64,000 nt of DNA, from positions 6,201,378 to 6,265,377 of the forward strand of contig NC_087381.1 in the NCBI RefSeq assembly GCF_963675165.1. Direction: 5' to 3'. The translations under genes were made by a program, and so were the position numbers. Under the pieces are notes generated by a model that saw nothing but the letters and a program-made list of their open reading frames with translations, was not told the origin of the DNA and did no database searches. Positions 23,621 through 35,599 of the stretch are shown here, one piece after another. Position 1 is the stretch's first letter, and every line of letters begins with the position of its first letter. The stretch comes from Halichondria panicea. Lineage: Eukaryota; Porifera; Demospongiae; Suberitida; Halichondriidae.

Positions 23621-26600
23621 TGACGACAACCTTGCTAGACAACTCTACTGGGCTAGTCGTTATGGTGGTGACCAAGACGTGCTTGAGCTGCTACAGAGAG
23701 GAGTTCCACCCAACAACAGTGAATACTACACGAAACTGAAGGATGGATGTACTCCACTACATGAGGCATGTGCTCACAGCCATCTTTGCAGTGCAGAACT
23801 ACTCATTAAGTTTGGAGCGATTGTAGCTGCTAAAGATAATGATGGTTGGACCCCTTTACACTGGGCATGTTTTAACAACAGTAAGGACACTGCTAAGCTG
23901 TTACTGCAGCACCACTGTCCCACAGGTGAGCCTTTATATACTATAATGATAGTCCAGCTATGTCAATTAATCTGTGACCTAGTCCAGGAGGTGTGTGACA
24001 GTGCATGGCCGCCATTGTATATAGCGAGTAAAGCTTCACAGTTTAAAGATGCCTTTGAGTAGTCAATATAATTATATTCTTATATGCATGCATGCATGCG
24101 TGGTGGCCACTATATACTTACATGTATACAAACATAGCATCTTTAGCTATTTCTTTGCCCATGCATGTATGGTTTTCGATTGAAAATACTCTATACATTA
24201 GCTGAAACAGTTGGCAAAGCATTGCATTTGGTGATTCTGGAATGAAGAAATGAGCTATACTGCATGCATTGTTGATCACATGCATATAGACATCGTAATA
24301 CTCTATCTACAAGAGGCACTTCGTACATGCACTTCGTGCCTGCTGTCAGCTCATGCCTGCCACCATAGATAGAGTAGAGAGGGATTGGAAACGAAAGTGA
24401 TTCACGTGATGTTTTACAATGAAGTCTACGTAGTGGCTCTGGGACCATCCGTGTATCTCCTCATAACTCCCGCAAAAGCCCGGGAAACTTATTGTGTCCA
24501 AAGCATACATCTCAGAGCTACCCCCATTAATGAATCACATGCCCCCTGATAGTAGGTATCAATTGGAAATGAAGAAAATATAATCTCGATTGTCGTGAAG
24601 TAGCTAGAGGTACACAGAGCGCTTTTTCATGCTTGTGTTCCTATAGTACCTTTGATATAGCTAAGACTGTGTAACTAAACACTGTCCTGTGTCCCAAATG
24701 GCCTCAAGTATTAGAGAAAGTTGATGTTTAGCAGCAGAACTGCTCGTGGACTTCTTACATAGAGCAAAACAATTCTCATGAATTATTTATGTTTAGCCCT
24801 CGTGTTAAAAAGTAAGCCTCGATTAAAACCGCGGAGATACACGGATGGTACTTCAAGGGTACTTCCGTTTCCAATCCCTCTCTACTCTATCTATAGTTCC
24901 ACCAACCATGTAGATATTAAGACCCGTAGTGGACAGACTGCTGCTGATATGGCCAGAGGGAGATACCGTGCCTTGGCTCAACATGTGGAGAGGTTCCGGC
25001 CTGGACTTAGAGGTGAGTTGGCCATCAGCTGATGTACACTGCACTGGCGTAGGAAGCAAAATCCTAATGGGGGGGCTCTAGTTTTTTGAATGAAAAAAAA
25101 GTACGGCTGTCTACATATAGTGCAGCTTGGATAAATCATCTCTACTTAATAGCCTAGAAATATTCCCCTCCCCTTCCTACACCACAGGCACTGTCATGGT
25201 CAGTACAGCTATATAGATCAGTGGTTTCCGTGTGATGCACTTCTCAGTATGTCAAAGTTCATTACTAGCTGGAAATTTTTGCTATAAAGTACTAACTTTC
25301 CAAAAACAAATTAAAGAAATTAAGCACTTTGTACGTATTCAATGCAAGTACATGGAAGCTCAATTTTAGTTAGTAATCAGCTTCTCTGAGGGTATTTGGA
25401 ATCAGCTAATGATTTGCATTTTGTCTATCCTTCATAATTATTATGGTACGTACATCAAGTTCATTTGTATATAACCCTCCAAATAGTGCTATATATCCGA
25501 CCAGAAAAACATTTGCAATGTGAAAAATTGCTAGGATTGGCCAGGGGAACCACAAAAAAGCGTGGAAACAAGAAATCAGACGAGAGCATAACTCCAATCC
25601 GTTACAACGTCAATCACATGTACTGGTAGTTTGTTTTCCCGGCCAATATATATACCACGCAATTTTTACTGGTGGAGTGATGACCAATCCCTATATATAT
25701 TTACATTTTGGAATGTGCGGGCATATTATAATTATGATGATTTGATGTTCCTAAATACATGCAGTGTTTAGCACAGGTATACACACAGTCCAACATGCAC
25801 GGATCGTACTCACTGGTGACCTGCATGGAATGATGCATGTGGTGGATGGAAGCTGGTAGATGGATCTGGAACACATGCATGCAGTCTATATACTATGTAT
25901 TGTACATGTTCATGACGTTGTAACGGATTGGAGTTATGCTCTCGTCTGATTTCTTGTTTCCACGCTTTTTTGTCGTTCCCCTGGCCAATCCTAGCAATTT
26001 TTCACATTGCAAATGTTTTTCTAGTCGGATTCCTTTTCTTTTTCAGTACAGAAGTATATCATGACATGATATGCATAAGTGGAACATCAAGGGCAGTACA
26101 GAAGTTCAAGAAGAGAAGACAGGACTAATCAGATATTTTCTTCTCAAATATCTCTGGACTAATGATTATAGTAATGAGTATATTATTGCTTCAAGTTGAT
26201 AGATCTATGACATGATATGCATAAGTGGAACATCAAGGGCAGTACACAGAAGTTTATACAAGAAGAGAAGACAGGACTAATTTTCTTCTCGAATATCTCT
26301 GGACTAATGATTATAGTAATGAGTATAATAATTATTATTGCTTCAAATTGATAGATCTATGTTGAATTTGTGAATCAGTATTAAATGACAGTCATTTTAA
26401 AAACATGATATCTAGCCAGTGCATATAGCATGCCTGTCAGAGAAAGGGAGCTAGAGCTGAACTGTGCAAAGAAAAGCAACACCTCGCTGAGGCTCTGGGA
26501 AAGCACTGCACTGATTTTAGGCGCACGGTATCTATTATCAACTGGCCACTAAAGATGGCGGAATTGTCTAGGTAAGAGAAATAGAGACTGAGAGGTCATC

Positions 26601-29600
26601 TGCCTTGTGGAAGCAATCGCAAATCTGAAGAAGTGCTTTGTAATCCAGGTTGTAGTCGTTTGGAAACCCTGTGCAGAATGTCCTGGAGATGGCTGTACTT
26701 GGAGCAAATGCTGGGCAAGAAACTTACTTACTCACTCAGTCAGACAAAGAGCGGTGAAACGTCGAAATAGTGCAATTTTTAAAATGACAATATTCATTCA
26801 TTAAAATGTTCATGGATTATGAAATGAGAGATACAAAGAGAGAACAGGCTAAATAAACTATCTGTTCAGCCAGTTCTGCCTTTCCCTGCAGAGATAGAAC
26901 AGTTTGAACAGGAGTCAATATAATTGAAATATTGCTAAACACAGGCAAACCCACTGCCAATCTTATGTAAAACCTACTGGTTTTACTAATACACAGCTAT
27001 AGTACAATACCAATGTCCATGCAATCAGATGCATGACTGGACAATAATAATTATGACAATAAATTATGACAATATGACAATGCCTCAGGGAATATTAGTA
27101 TGCTCCCCCCCCCCATTTTTAGTCTTTTAATTTGGCTTCTATATATATATCTCACTATAACTAACTATTATGTAGATCCTCTGTCTTCGTACCCAACACT
27201 GGAACAGCTGAGTCAGCTGGAATATAACCAATGGTTTCAACTTGGTATTCGCTTGGGTTTGGGAAAGGATCAACTGGAAACTATAAAGAAGAACCAACAT
27301 CCCACAGCAGCAACTCTCCAGGCAGCCAAAATCAAGAATATTGACATGCTTTGGAAGGATATTGTGGAAGCTCTATTGAGCATTGGAGAGTACGAGTTGG
27401 CAGAGAGTGTGTGCACTCAGCAAGGTCAGCTTCTAAAACAATCTTGTTTTGTTTCTGAGACTCCATTACTATATGCGGTACCAGTACTAGAAACAATGTT
27501 GTATATATATACTCCTGATTTATCACAAAGGAATAAAGTCTCTTTTGCTATCCACAATTGTATACGCTGTCTAAATTGTGCTAACATTGCCAACTGCAGG
27601 GGAAGGTGAGAGTGCTCTGTCAGTGAGTGCATTCTATGGCTGGCTGGACTGGGTCAAGCGTCTTGTGGAAACTGTGAGCCTCAATCAAGAAGGTGAAAAT
27701 AGTCACGTTATAATTTCTGTCTATAGTTCTTCCAGTGTACATGTATACATAGTCTTCGTTATTCTTAGCCAACGCTACATTAATTATTACAAATAATGAT
27801 CTTGATTGATCGTTACGAATATCTTTACAATTAATATTCATAACTAGTGTTCAAGCTGGCGCTGTGCTAATGCCTCTCGCCATGTTTTTGCTTTCGCTTA
27901 AAAGTATTAGAGTGTTATATTAGTATTAAAGTTAGCTTATCTATATAAAGTCACTGAGAAGAAAAGACTTATTTACATGCATCTATTGTTGTATTATGTG
28001 GCTTACCAGGATCTCAAGAAAGAAGAAAATTGATTCTTCCAGGATCTGTAGTTCAGTGTATATAATATCTAAGAAGAAAAGACCTGTGTACATGCATATT
28101 GTTATCTATATTGTTATATGGTAGTGTTTTGTGGCTTATATACCAGGCCCTCAAAACAAAGATAATTCTGCCAGGAGGATCTTGGGATATTATTTTCTCA
28201 CACGTGGGGAATGAGCGCGCATGCGCATTACATCCACAGGAATAATTAAAGGGTGTGTCCAAAGAGATCAATTTCACAAATGGCTACTGCTAGCTAGCTG
28301 TTTTAACAGATATTTTCTGAGTATTGTAGCTAACAAAAAGCTAGCGCTTTAGTGCAAGGCTAACTCATATGTTGAATAGAAAGTTTGTGCGGACAGATGA
28401 TGCTATGAAAGATTCTGAAGAGACTGCAACAGCCTTCAATGTGAGTCAAACTAGCCATAACTCGAGAAAGAAGCTTTAGTTTGCTAATCCACGAATCAAA
28501 ATCCAAGAGAATGTGGCTAGAAGCCTATAGAAGCTGTTAGTTTTCGTTACATTGCAACCGTTGAGCAGTTATAGCTGGAATACACACACACACACACAGA
28601 CAGACAGACACACACACAGTCAGCTTTACCGTATCCCTCGTGCGGCTACGCCTCGAGGCATAATTATAGTGTGTACATGCAGGTACAGTCAACATGGCTG
28701 GTGACACCGCACTCTATCTGGCCTGTGCTAATGGCCACATAGAAGTGATGAAGTACCTCATCACCCAATCCCTTGGCTGTACTACAAATGGTGACTATAA
28801 TTATTTGCTTCTATTTTTGTGCATTACATTTATATATAATGCATAGACTATTATAGATCAGCTAATTACAAAGCAACAAAGAATGAATATGATTTCCAGT
28901 GGCGCACAAATAGAACAAGAAATTTTTTGGCACTTACAATAGAGTGCTGTTTAGCAATAGAACGTAAAGTAATTATAGCTGTTCCACGAGGACATCGCGT
29001 GTGTATAATATTCGCTAAAAGGCTCAAGAGCCCTCAGATGAATTTTGGCAGTTCTATTAATGATTATTATTAGGGTTCACCCACTCTAACAAGCTTTGCA
29101 TGTGCAACGTATAAAACACCGGTACGTAGGAGTTTCTCCCAGTTTTAATGTTCGCGTTAACTGCTCGAAAATTTATGGTGTGTAAATATTTTCTTACCTA
29201 AATACCAGCAAATTATTCCTGGCGCTCAAATAAATTTGAAGTTGGTGCTGTAATTAAAATAAAGACAGTATGTCTATGAAAAACAGTGAATTATGTGGAA
29301 TTTATGTTTTTTCAGATTACCTCTTGCTAGCCTCTGTCAAAGGGAATCGAAATCAAAGAGCTGTGGAATATCTTTTAGCAGAATGTCATTGTGATCCAAA
29401 TGTGACCGACAAAGAAGGCAAGACACCTCTCGATTTGGCCAATGAGCCTAACATCATAAAGCTCCTCTTGAAACACGGAGCCAAGGCTACCAATGTCTAC
29501 AAGGAACACAGCAAGCTAATCGGAAGGCTCTCCTCCAAGCGACCCCCACACCTTCCTCTGTCTGTGCTCATCATTGGCGATGGTGGCGTGGGGAAGAGCA

Positions 29601-32259
29601 CTCTGTTGAAGTCCATTATGAGCTCAAAAGGGTTTTGGTCTAAACTACGGAAGGCAAGACCAGTAGATGGTGTCGATGCGAGGACAGTGGGGATCATACC
29701 GTACGAAATATACACCAAAGAGTTTGGGAGAATCATCTACTTTGATTTTGCTGGCCAGAAAGAGTTTTACACGAGCCACTGTGCCATTCTGGAGAATGCT
29801 GTTCAAACCTCACCACCCATCATTATCCTCTGTGCTAAGCTTTTAGAAAGTGAGCAGGCGATTATTGATTCAACGTATCGTTGGTTGACCCTTGTCCACA
29901 ACCAGTGCACCAATCTGAAAGGCAAAGCACATGCGATAGTAGTTGGTAGCCATGCTGACACGGTAAAGAAAATGGGAGAAGATCCACGAGCCAAAGAGGC
30001 CATATTTGCCCCCATCATCAAACAATTCCCGAAGTTTCAGTTCACAGAGTTTATTCCAATGGATTGTCGTTTTGCTGATTCCGATGACATAACAAAAGCA
30101 AGAAAACTGATTCAGAAAAGCTCCGCTATTCTCCGCTCACCAGAAACCATCAGCCTAAATGCTCACACCTTTTACATCTACCTTGCCGAAAGCTTCAAAG
30201 ATAACCTTGCTTTGTCTTTGGGTATGAGAGAATTAAGAGCGATCTTAATGAAGGTCTGTCAAAACGCACTCAAGATGTTCTTTCTTTCATACCCAGCACT
30301 GTCCCTCACCTCATTGAGATCTGTGACCAGCTGCATGAAAGAGGTCTCCTCTTGTTTCTCCGCCAGCTCTCCACAAAAATCTTTCCTAGTTTTTGACCAA
30401 GCAACACTCCTATCCAGAGTAACTGGGACCGTGTTTGCTCCTGAAAATTTCCGCCAACACTGCAAGCTAGCTTCAAGCACTGGAGTGGTGCCTTTGTCGA
30501 AATTCAGCAAAGAATTCGATGGCTTTGACACAGAGATGCTGACTGCCTTCATGTCCCACTTAGAGCTGTGTTTCGAAATCACTGACAAGCAAGTCTTGGA
30601 TTTCATTTCAAAGGAGATTGATTCTACTGCTACTACTGGCAGAGATACTTCTGTTCTTGAGTCTGACACTCGATACCTCTTCTTTCCAGGGTTGATTCGA
30701 ATCGAAATTCCAGACCATGTTTGGGAAGAATCTCAAAGCATCAAGTACTACTTTGGCTGGATACTCCAAACCTCTCAAGACACGGAGTTTTTCGACCCTC
30801 GCTGCCTTCAAGTACTCATTCTGAGGATAGTGTTCACCTTCAGGCTTGCCCCTGCTCTGAGAGTACAGCGTGATGTCCCTTCTCTGCAAAGATTCTGCTC
30901 TGTGTGGAAGAATGGGATCTACTGGTGCGACGATGATGGAATCACTGCACACCTTGAGCTTGCTGAAAATGGTCGATCTCTTGCTCTCAAAATGCGCACT
31001 GACAAAGTTCAACCTGAAGGTCTGATTCATCGCTTCAGAATTATGAGCACAATCCGTGAGACTGTTGAATGTTTTAGCCACAATGTGAATGTGATAGAAA
31101 CTGTGATTGATCCAAAACTAGTTGTCTATCATCCTCTAAAAAATCCCTCTGACCCCCCATTGGTCAACATCAAAGATATTGCAGCAGCTGTCTCCTCCAA
31201 CAAAATAATGATCAAATCAACACAACAAGTTGGCCTCGCCTTTGAGCATCTCTTACAGTTTGAGCCGTACGCTGGCCTGGATCAAACCACCATACAGTGT
31301 ATCCACAGTGACAAGAATACCAAGAAAGATGAGAAAATCTCCGGAGCTTTCATTTCCCATTTTGCCGAACTGGTTATCAATTCAGATAATGAAAATCCAG
31401 ATCAAGTTGCTCGAAACAGTCGTATGTTCAGAATAATCCTGAGTCCATCTCAAACTTCAGTTGTCAAAATTCAGTCGGTCAGTCCCAGACAGGAGGTGAT
31501 CCAGGCCCTTGAGACGTGGAGGAGTGAGACTGGGGGAACTTACAGCTGTCTGAGGGAGACTCTCAATAAGTACAGCGTCTTCACTGGTAGAAACCCTCTG
31601 GTGAGTGTGTATTATGAATATACATGCATGACTGTCTAATTATACTCTAGCCCTTCATGCATGTACTACGTATATACAGGATCTAGCTGGTGTGGCTCAT
31701 GATGATATTGATCCCTCTGTGCTTAGTATCAGTGATGACGATCAAAAGGTGCGTTGTCCGCAGCTGTACAATAAATGTAAATTGCAACTCCTTTGCCCCA
31801 CCTTAATGAGCATTTCGGACTACTTTTAATGTACATGTACAAACTTGCTGTTTTAGAGTTTACACCCAAACCATGCAGAGTTTGTTTGTATGGTTATTAT
31901 ACTACTGATGTGTATAGGATCCAGGGACTACCAGCCTCCATGAGTTGGTGGTCAAGCATGGAGTCACTGACGAGCAGTTGGATCGAGAGATTGTACAAGA
32001 CGACCTTGCTCCAGTAGCTATGCACTTTGATGATGTGGAGCTCTACCTCAACCCACTGAAGTTGACTGACAATGAACAAGCTGACGTGAGGCGAGAGACT
32101 TATTTAAGTAGAAGCAATCAAGTGGCAGTGATCAACAGTTTGTCAATCTGGAGAAGTCACGAACCCAGCGAAGCAACCTTTAGAGCACTGATTAGTATAT
32201 TATTCGATATAGGGAAGGAAGATATTGTTACCAAGATCTGCCAGTACTTGAAAAGGTAG
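23621..32259 (+). CDS. Ankyrin - Death-like - ankyrin - Roc/COR - Death domain protein, 5' end not found
   Basis: Eight exons: 23621-23925, 24914-25012, 27176-27424, 27600-27692, 28689-28790 (or from 28683), 29316-31600, 31680-31748 and 31918-32259. Phases agree and the model encodes about 1180 residues with no internal stop. The first exon has ankyrin repeats (DGCTPLHEACAHSHL, DGWTPLHWACFNNSKD). Exon 3 is a Death-like fold (YNQWFQLGIRLGLGKDQLET...), followed by more ankyrin (AGDTALYLACANGHIEVMKY). The long exon starts with an ankyrin end (GKTPLDLANEPNIIKLLLKHG) and then a Roc GTPase: P-loop GDGGVGKSTLL, switch-II DFAGQKEF, and VVGSHAD in the place of the usual N/TKxD. A COR-like region follows. 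The C-terminus is a Death domain ending CQYLKR. Proteins of this class act as intracellular signalling scaffolds. The first exon begins in phase 2 without an ATG, so at least one upstream exon is missing. Confidence 0.82.
24364..24894. mobile_element. CATAGAT-type inverted-repeat element next to a splice acceptor
   Basis: The left end CATAGATAGAGTAGAGAGGG (then ATTGGAAACG) and the right end CCAATCCCTCTCTACTCTAT (then CTAT) are inverted copies enclosing about 530 bp. The right end lies 19 bp before exon 24914 of the ankyrin-Roc gene, so its pyrimidine-rich CCCTCTCTACTCT tract serves as the polypyrimidine tract of that acceptor. No coding content is seen. Confidence 0.8.
25495..26030. repeat. 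Inverted repeat with ~119-bp arms and ~300-bp loop
   Basis: The left arm 25495-25613 and the right arm 25911-26030 are near-perfect reverse complements (for example GCTAGGATTGGCCAGGGGAA against TTCCCCTGGCCAATCCTAGC). Each arm also happens to carry a short open frame, which is a by-product of the duplication. No target duplication was seen, so it may be a foldback element or an inverted segmental copy. As intronic RNA it would form a long hairpin. Confidence 0.85.
26056..26362 (+). repeat. Tandem duplication of ~150 bp
   Basis: Two adjacent copies (26059-26205 and 26206-26362) share TGACATGATATGCATAAGTG, AACATCAAGGGCAGTACA and CTCTGGACTAATGATTATAG, with small indels. It is intronic and has no coding content. 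Confidence 0.85.
28330..28670. repeat. Dispersed repeat copy ending in CA-rich tract and CGAGGCATAATTATAG
   Basis: This matches the 45966-46290 copy in the opposite orientation. It shares the CTGCAACAGCCTTCAATGTG block and AAGAAGCTTTAGTTTGC-type block, and at one end a CA/GACA simple repeat followed by CCGTATCCC...CGAGGCATAATTATAG, where the other copy has TATGCCTCGG...GGTATACGGTAGTGTG. It lies just before the 28683/28689 acceptor of the ankyrin-Roc gene. Confidence 0.6.
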
Positions 32260-33288
32260 TATGTTCGCAGTTAAATGCACAGAACACTTAATCTAGGGTG
32301 GTTCTCTCCAATTTGAAAGTTCAGCAGCAGCTCAGTTCTAGAACAAATTAACTTGAAGAAAATCTAGATCTACGTCCAAGTGGAGAGTACACTTAATCAC
32401 TACAGTTGTGGTTTACCACTTGATCAATTACTTCCTCTAACAGTGCACATGTTGTATACAGTGTGCTATATGGTTTCAGTGATTTCCAGCTTTGATTTAT
32501 ACCCGAAATCATGTGTACTGCTTGAATCACTAGTATACCTTCTTTACATGCAGACCCAGTCATCTATGAGTGGTGCTGAGAGTGACTGACTGTATAAAGC
32601 TAGAGCTATGTGTAGGACTCTTGTACTGAATTGAACACACAGTAGCTATATAATTATTCTTGTTATTGTGTATGTGATTTTCCCCATGTCAGTCATGGCT
32701 TTACTAGTGAAATCTAATCTGTTTAACTCTTGTTACGTTAAGGATCTTTACCCAAGTAGATACACCTTCCCTTGTGTGGAGGCTACAAATAAGAGGTCAT
32801 AGACTTGGAGAGAGTATATCCAACGAAGTGGCAGTGATCAACCATACTATGATAGATTTATATACTGTATGTAGCTATTACTATAATGTTAACATGTAGA
32901 AACTTCTCATGTGGTGTACAATCAGAAGTGTATGCTAAGAGCGAAGTTTACTGCATAATTATAGTGACTCCTCTTCACTGCAGGTTGGTGGTGACAGTTA
33001 AGTCCATACTCAAAGCGGTAAATTCACTGCTAAATCATAATTCCAATAGATGAGAGGTCCCTGTCATCAGAAAGGCTCCAATACTCAGCAACTCCGGTAC
33101 AGAGAGTAAGACTACAATATCATCATCAGCAGTTGGTGATCAACGTACACTGAAGCAGTCAAGTCGGTACCCAAAGAGGTAAAGTCACTGTTGAATTATG
33201 TACTTGGTGTATTTGAGAGCATAGTATATAACAAAATGATACTGCTTGCCTCCCATTATGCACATGAGGTGTGAGAGGCGTGGTTATA
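32260..33288. other. 3' flank of the ankyrin-Roc gene with possible decayed exon copies
   Basis: No intact exon is seen. Short stretches echo the last Death-domain exon: GAAGTGGCAGTGATCAACCA at about 32824 against CAAGTGGCAGTGATCAACAG in the exon, and AGTTGGTGATCAACG near 33132. These look like decayed duplicates of the terminal exon. AG-rich and AT-rich spacer makes up the rest. Confidence 0.45.
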
Positions 33289-33700
33289 CAGTGGAACCTC
33301 CATAAAACGGACACCATTGGGGAACAGCCTTTTGGCCGTTGTGTGTGCTCTATGAGTCATTTCTTGCGCTGCTGCAAATGAATCTTGAAGCTTTGCTAAC
33401 TGCTTCTTTGAAGCTTTGAAAAGGCTGTAGGGACAATCTACAGCTAGGTTTTCACGATTGTGCAAAATAATGCTATCTCAACAATAATTGTTCTGCTAAC
33501 TCTGGGTGTAGCTGTCCGTTCTGGAAGGCCATTGCTAAAGCTTATTGGGGACTAGAAAGCTGCTCGTTATACGGAGTAGAGAGGTGGTCGCTCCTGAGAG
33601 GTTGCTGAAGTTATTGTAGTTTCAATCCGGACCTGAGCTTTTGGCCGTTATATAGCGTGTGTTTGCACTTCGGAGGTGGTCGTTAATGGAGGTTCCATTG
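33289..33700. mobile_element. TA-flanked inverted-repeat element, complete 412-bp copy
   Basis: The left end CAGTGGAACCTCCATAAAAC and the right end, whose complement reads CAATGGAACCTCCATTAACG, form terminal inverted repeats. TA dinucleotides at 33287-33288 and 33701-33702 are the probable target duplication, as in Tc1/mariner-type elements. There is no transposase frame, so the element is non-autonomous. A partial copy is at 25-300. Confidence 0.85.
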
Positions 33701-34299
33701 TACTAGCTGGTTCAGACTAAGGAAGGTGCAAAAAAATTCTTATTATATGCAATAACTTACAGAGATCTAGTGAAGTTGTTACTAGAACTGAGAAAAGAGA
33801 AGAATATAGCTGAACAAATCTGTCAGCACTAGACTTACTTGTCTCCATTTTGTACAGGAGGTGCATGTGAGAGGTGTGGTTACTGGTTCGGACTAAGTAA
33901 CTGATTGTACAGGTGTTGAACTATACAGGGCCTTCACTCTCAGAACAAGTGCGCCTGAGATCGAGACTGGTACGACAGGCGCGAGGGGAGGAGGGGGGCG
34001 ATCAGTATAATTATGTGTACATACTGCATATGTGCTCCTGGCCCACATTAAAACTTATAAGCATGCGCAGAAATTCAACGCGACTATATCTTTCGAATGT
34101 ATACATTAATTCACAGATATTTTATATCAGTGACCAACATCACACAAATGAAATGATGAAAATAATGTGTGTGTGTGAGGAGAGCTGCATTCAGTAACTG
34201 GCACTGTATAGACTGTGAAGACCATAGAAGACTGTATTGGTGTATTTTGAGAATGCACTGTCACATAATGTTACCGCTGTTGCGCTGTTAATGGGGGTC

Positions 34300-34380
34300 C
34301 TAAAATATTAAAATTCTAGGCCTGGGGGGGGCCCAATCTCATGGGGGGCCTAAAATTTTATGACACCGGTACTATAGATT
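34300..34380. mobile_element. Solo right end of the GTCATAAAATTTT element
   Basis: Sequence from TTAAAATTCTAGGCC to AAAATTTTATGACACCGGTA, and the flank ACTATAGATTGCTCTGGGCT beyond it, match the right end and flank of the complete element at 40182-41103. The left part is missing. Confidence 0.75.
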
Positions 34381-34559
34381 GCTCTGGGCTACAAACTACA
34401 ACATTATACATTGTATTGTCATTTGTTGCATTTTGAGTGGGCAGATCAAAGGAAACACTGTGCCAATATCTGCCATATGGCACAGGTCAAGCCTTGAACT
34501 GTGCCACTATCTAGATACTGGCATAGTATGGCTGAAGTTACCTAAAGCCCAGTGGTAGG

Positions 34560-35357
34560 TAGCCTCGATCCCAGGCCGATCCGTCTCCAATTGAACGCTA
34601 GGTCGCCTACTAGGCCTGGTATTGATTGTATTTGGGCGTGATCTGGGCGTGGTTTTTTAATAAATTGACTCTGGTACAACAAAAAATGAATCCTCCAACA
34701 GTGGTCTTCAACAACAGCCTCTGGGGCAGTATACAGCAGGAAATACTTCCCAGAAGACACTTCTTTGGCAGTGGCAACCAAATTTTTGTCGATTCCTTTA
34801 TTGCTACTGAGCTACTGAGGATGGCAGCAGAAACACCTCTATTGTTTAGACTCCTGCCTGGTCAATTATGAGTCTCATGATGAGAGATACAAGGGGAGAG
34901 ACAATTAACAAGAACAACACTTTTGTCAACAGGAGGAGCCTTGGTCCTACCTAGCTTGTAGTCCATTAAAAAGGGTAGCAACTGATATAGCAGAGAGACT
35001 TGCCATACCCCGTTGGGAACCAGATAAACACGTCCCTTCCCTCAAACAGGAGCTTGAGAGCCTGGGCCTGTTCTGCCATGAGAGTGAGGCCATCTTGCTT
35101 CAAACAAACAACGCGTTGCATGCCATAGCTAGCTAGCTATAAATTGAGAACATGACACGGAGCTACATCACTGTAAGTTTTACGGGAGTAAAATGCCTCT
35201 ACGTACACCTTTAGTATTACAGAAAAAAAGCAGGAAACAAAATGTGAAGAATCTCTGCTTTAGTTTCCGGTTCCTGCCACGCCCAGATACAATCAATACC
35301 AGGCCGTATTTTTCAACTTCGTTCTATTAAAAAAAAATCGGCCTGGGACCGAGGCTA
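34560..35357. mobile_element. MULE-like element with 9-bp target duplication, carrying gene-like fragments
   Basis: The ends TAGCCTCGATCCCAGGCCGA and TCGGCCTGGGACCGAGGCTA are inverted, with a second inner inverted block (CCTGGTATTGATTGTATTTG against its complement). The element is flanked by a perfect 9-bp direct repeat AGTGGTAGG (34551-34559 and 35358-35366), the duplication length typical of Mutator-like transposons. No transposase is seen. Inside are two open segments that look like exons of a cellular gene: 34686-34860 (MNPPTVVFNNSLWGSIQQEI...) and about 34933-35141 (EEPWSYLACSPLKRVATDIA...), the second after an AACAG acceptor. I do not recognise the source gene. Confidence 0.75.
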
Positions 35358-35599
35358 AGTGGTAGGCAGAAAACGTTTTTCATGCGTCTGGAGCATTCCA
35401 CAGCCACCACAAATAGTTGAAACTAGTTGTCCTATAAAAGGAGTGATGTGTACACAGAAAGGAATGCACAAGGAATGCAGTTGTTACACAGCTCACTGGT
35501 GCGCACATGGTGCCTTTGCCCTCGAGGCCTGCGGCCCTCGGGCCTAAGTCACTACTGAGCCAATATATCCCATGTGGCACTCATGCATGTGTCACATCT

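Larger units (their letters stand above)
25013..27175. other. Large intron of the ankyrin-Roc gene with inverted and tandem repeats
   Basis: This 2.2-kb intron contains no recognised exon. It holds a large inverted repeat (25495-26030), a tandem duplication (26056-26362) and AT-rich sequence. A GGCGTAGGAAG motif near 25045 resembles the terminus of the element at 60940. Confidence 0.6.

Noticed and set aside
30259-31081. Two minus-strand open frames opposite the Roc/COR exon
   Set aside because: No splice or start context and no family features; the plus strand is a 2.3-kb exon with clear GTPase motifs.
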